Origin: Alphaproteobacteria bacterium
Lineage (GTDB): Bacteria > Pseudomonadota > Alphaproteobacteria > Rhizobiales > Beijerinckiaceae
Reading direction: 5' to 3'
Assembly: GCA_009921785.1 (NCBI GenBank)
Contig: RFXE01000112.1
Span: 1-5,991 of the forward strand
DNA length: 5,991 nucleotides
Shown in pieces: positions 5,777 through 5,991 of this stretch. The stretch's first letter is position 1. Each line of letters begins with the position of its first letter. Position numbers and translations under genes: made by a program. The notes beneath the pieces were generated by a model. The model was not told the origin of the DNA. It saw nothing but the letters and a program-made list of their open reading frames with translations, and did no database searches.

Positions 5777-5796
5777 ATTTAGAGAATTGAATCTAT
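5759..5796 (+). repeat. Tandem hairpins at the end of the DUF2244 gene
   Basis: TTCGCC (5759-5764) pairs with GGCGAA (5768-5773) around a 3-nt loop, ending right at the TAG. It is followed by ATAGATT (5773-5779) and AATCTAT (5790-5796) around a 10-nt loop. The GC-rich hairpin plus the following AT-rich stretch could end or attenuate transcription before the Ada-type gene, but there is no clear T-run. Confidence 0.3.
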
Positions 5797-5879
5797 AGTA
5801 ATCATCGGAAACGGGTGTCTGGCCGCGTCTTCGGCGCTTAAGTTAGGGCAACTCTGCAGATTACGGACGGAAAAGGCCC

Positions 5880-5991
5880 ATGCTTCAAGACATTGCTTCA
5901 ATGGATCTCGACCATGAGCCCCACTCTGCCGATTATGATCGGGTCAGAACGGCGATTGCGTTTATCAGTCGAGAATGGCGTCGCCAGCCGA
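5880..5991 (+). CDS. Ada-type methylated-DNA--protein-cysteine methyltransferase with AraC domain (N-terminus only)
   Basis: Only 37 codons are inside the window, from the ATG at 5880 to the edge. The piece DYDRVRTAIAFISREWRRQP (residues 18-37) matches the first helices of the AraC-type domain that opens many alphaproteobacterial Ada-like proteins (usual form DYxRIxxAIxFIxxxWxxQP). These proteins couple an AraC helix-turn-helix domain to an O6-methylguanine-DNA methyltransferase domain, repair alkylated bases and may regulate their own genes. The Ada zinc/phosphotriester domain is absent from this start. A plain AraC-family regulator is the alternative, because the methyltransferase part is not visible. 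A purine-rich GGAAAAGG (5869-5876) precedes the ATG. Its nth / DUF2244 neighbours fit a DNA-repair role. The 103-bp gap upstream shows TATAGT at 5794-5799 but no matching -35 box. Confidence 0.55.
   Translation, partial: MLQDIASMDLDHEPHSADYDRVRTAIAFISREWRRQP

Noticed and set aside
1..5991. Mobile element, CRISPR array, defence island, tRNA or rRNA
   Set aside because: No transposase, integrase, repeat-spacer pattern, target-site repeats or RNA-gene sequences are visible. The genes are chromosomal housekeeping functions.

Overview
The window looks like an ordinary chromosomal segment of an alphaproteobacterium, possibly Hyphomicrobiales-like, with moderate GC. The main support is a gene that fits FzlA, the GST-fold FtsZ-binding division protein characteristic of Alphaproteobacteria. 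A queG-SDR-mgsA tail and a divergent nth / DUF2244 / Ada-type cluster, orders I recall from this class, also fit. Nothing here looks like a mobile element, CRISPR array, RNA gene or phage module.

Left half (minus strand, read right to left from about 3000 to 1): fzlA-like gene, then queG (epoxyqueuosine reductase, last step of queuosine tRNA modification), then an extended SDR / NAD(P)-dependent epimerase-like protein, then methylglyoxal synthase (mgsA, cut by the window edge). The first three genes are joined by stop/start overlaps (CTGA and ATGA) and are probably one transcript. mgsA follows a gap of about 90 bp and may have its own promoter. The queG frame has no ATG, GTG or TTG for its conserved N-terminus. 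The only plausible start is a CTG that overlaps the fzlA stop.

Middle (about 3000-4480): uppP (undecaprenyl-diphosphatase) diverges from fzlA across a 154-bp intergenic region with a candidate promoter. uppP is broken near its 3' end: about 8 codons are missing and the frame shifts, although all catalytic motifs lie upstream of the lesion. Just downstream is a small AT-rich ORF of unknown function.

Right part (4483-5991): nth (endonuclease III, base-excision repair) on the minus strand diverges from a DUF2244 membrane-protein gene, which also has a small internal deletion with frameshift. Their 56-bp intergenic region holds a 6+8+6 dyad and an nth promoter so close to the ATG that the transcript may be leaderless. 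The window ends in the N-terminus of an AraC-domain/Ada-type alkylation-repair protein, so the right part is a small DNA-repair neighbourhood.

I found no convincing new system. The points most worth checking are the two independent deletion-frameshifts (real decay or assembly error), the non-canonical queG start, the orphan ORF behind the broken uppP, and the dyad between nth and DUF2244.
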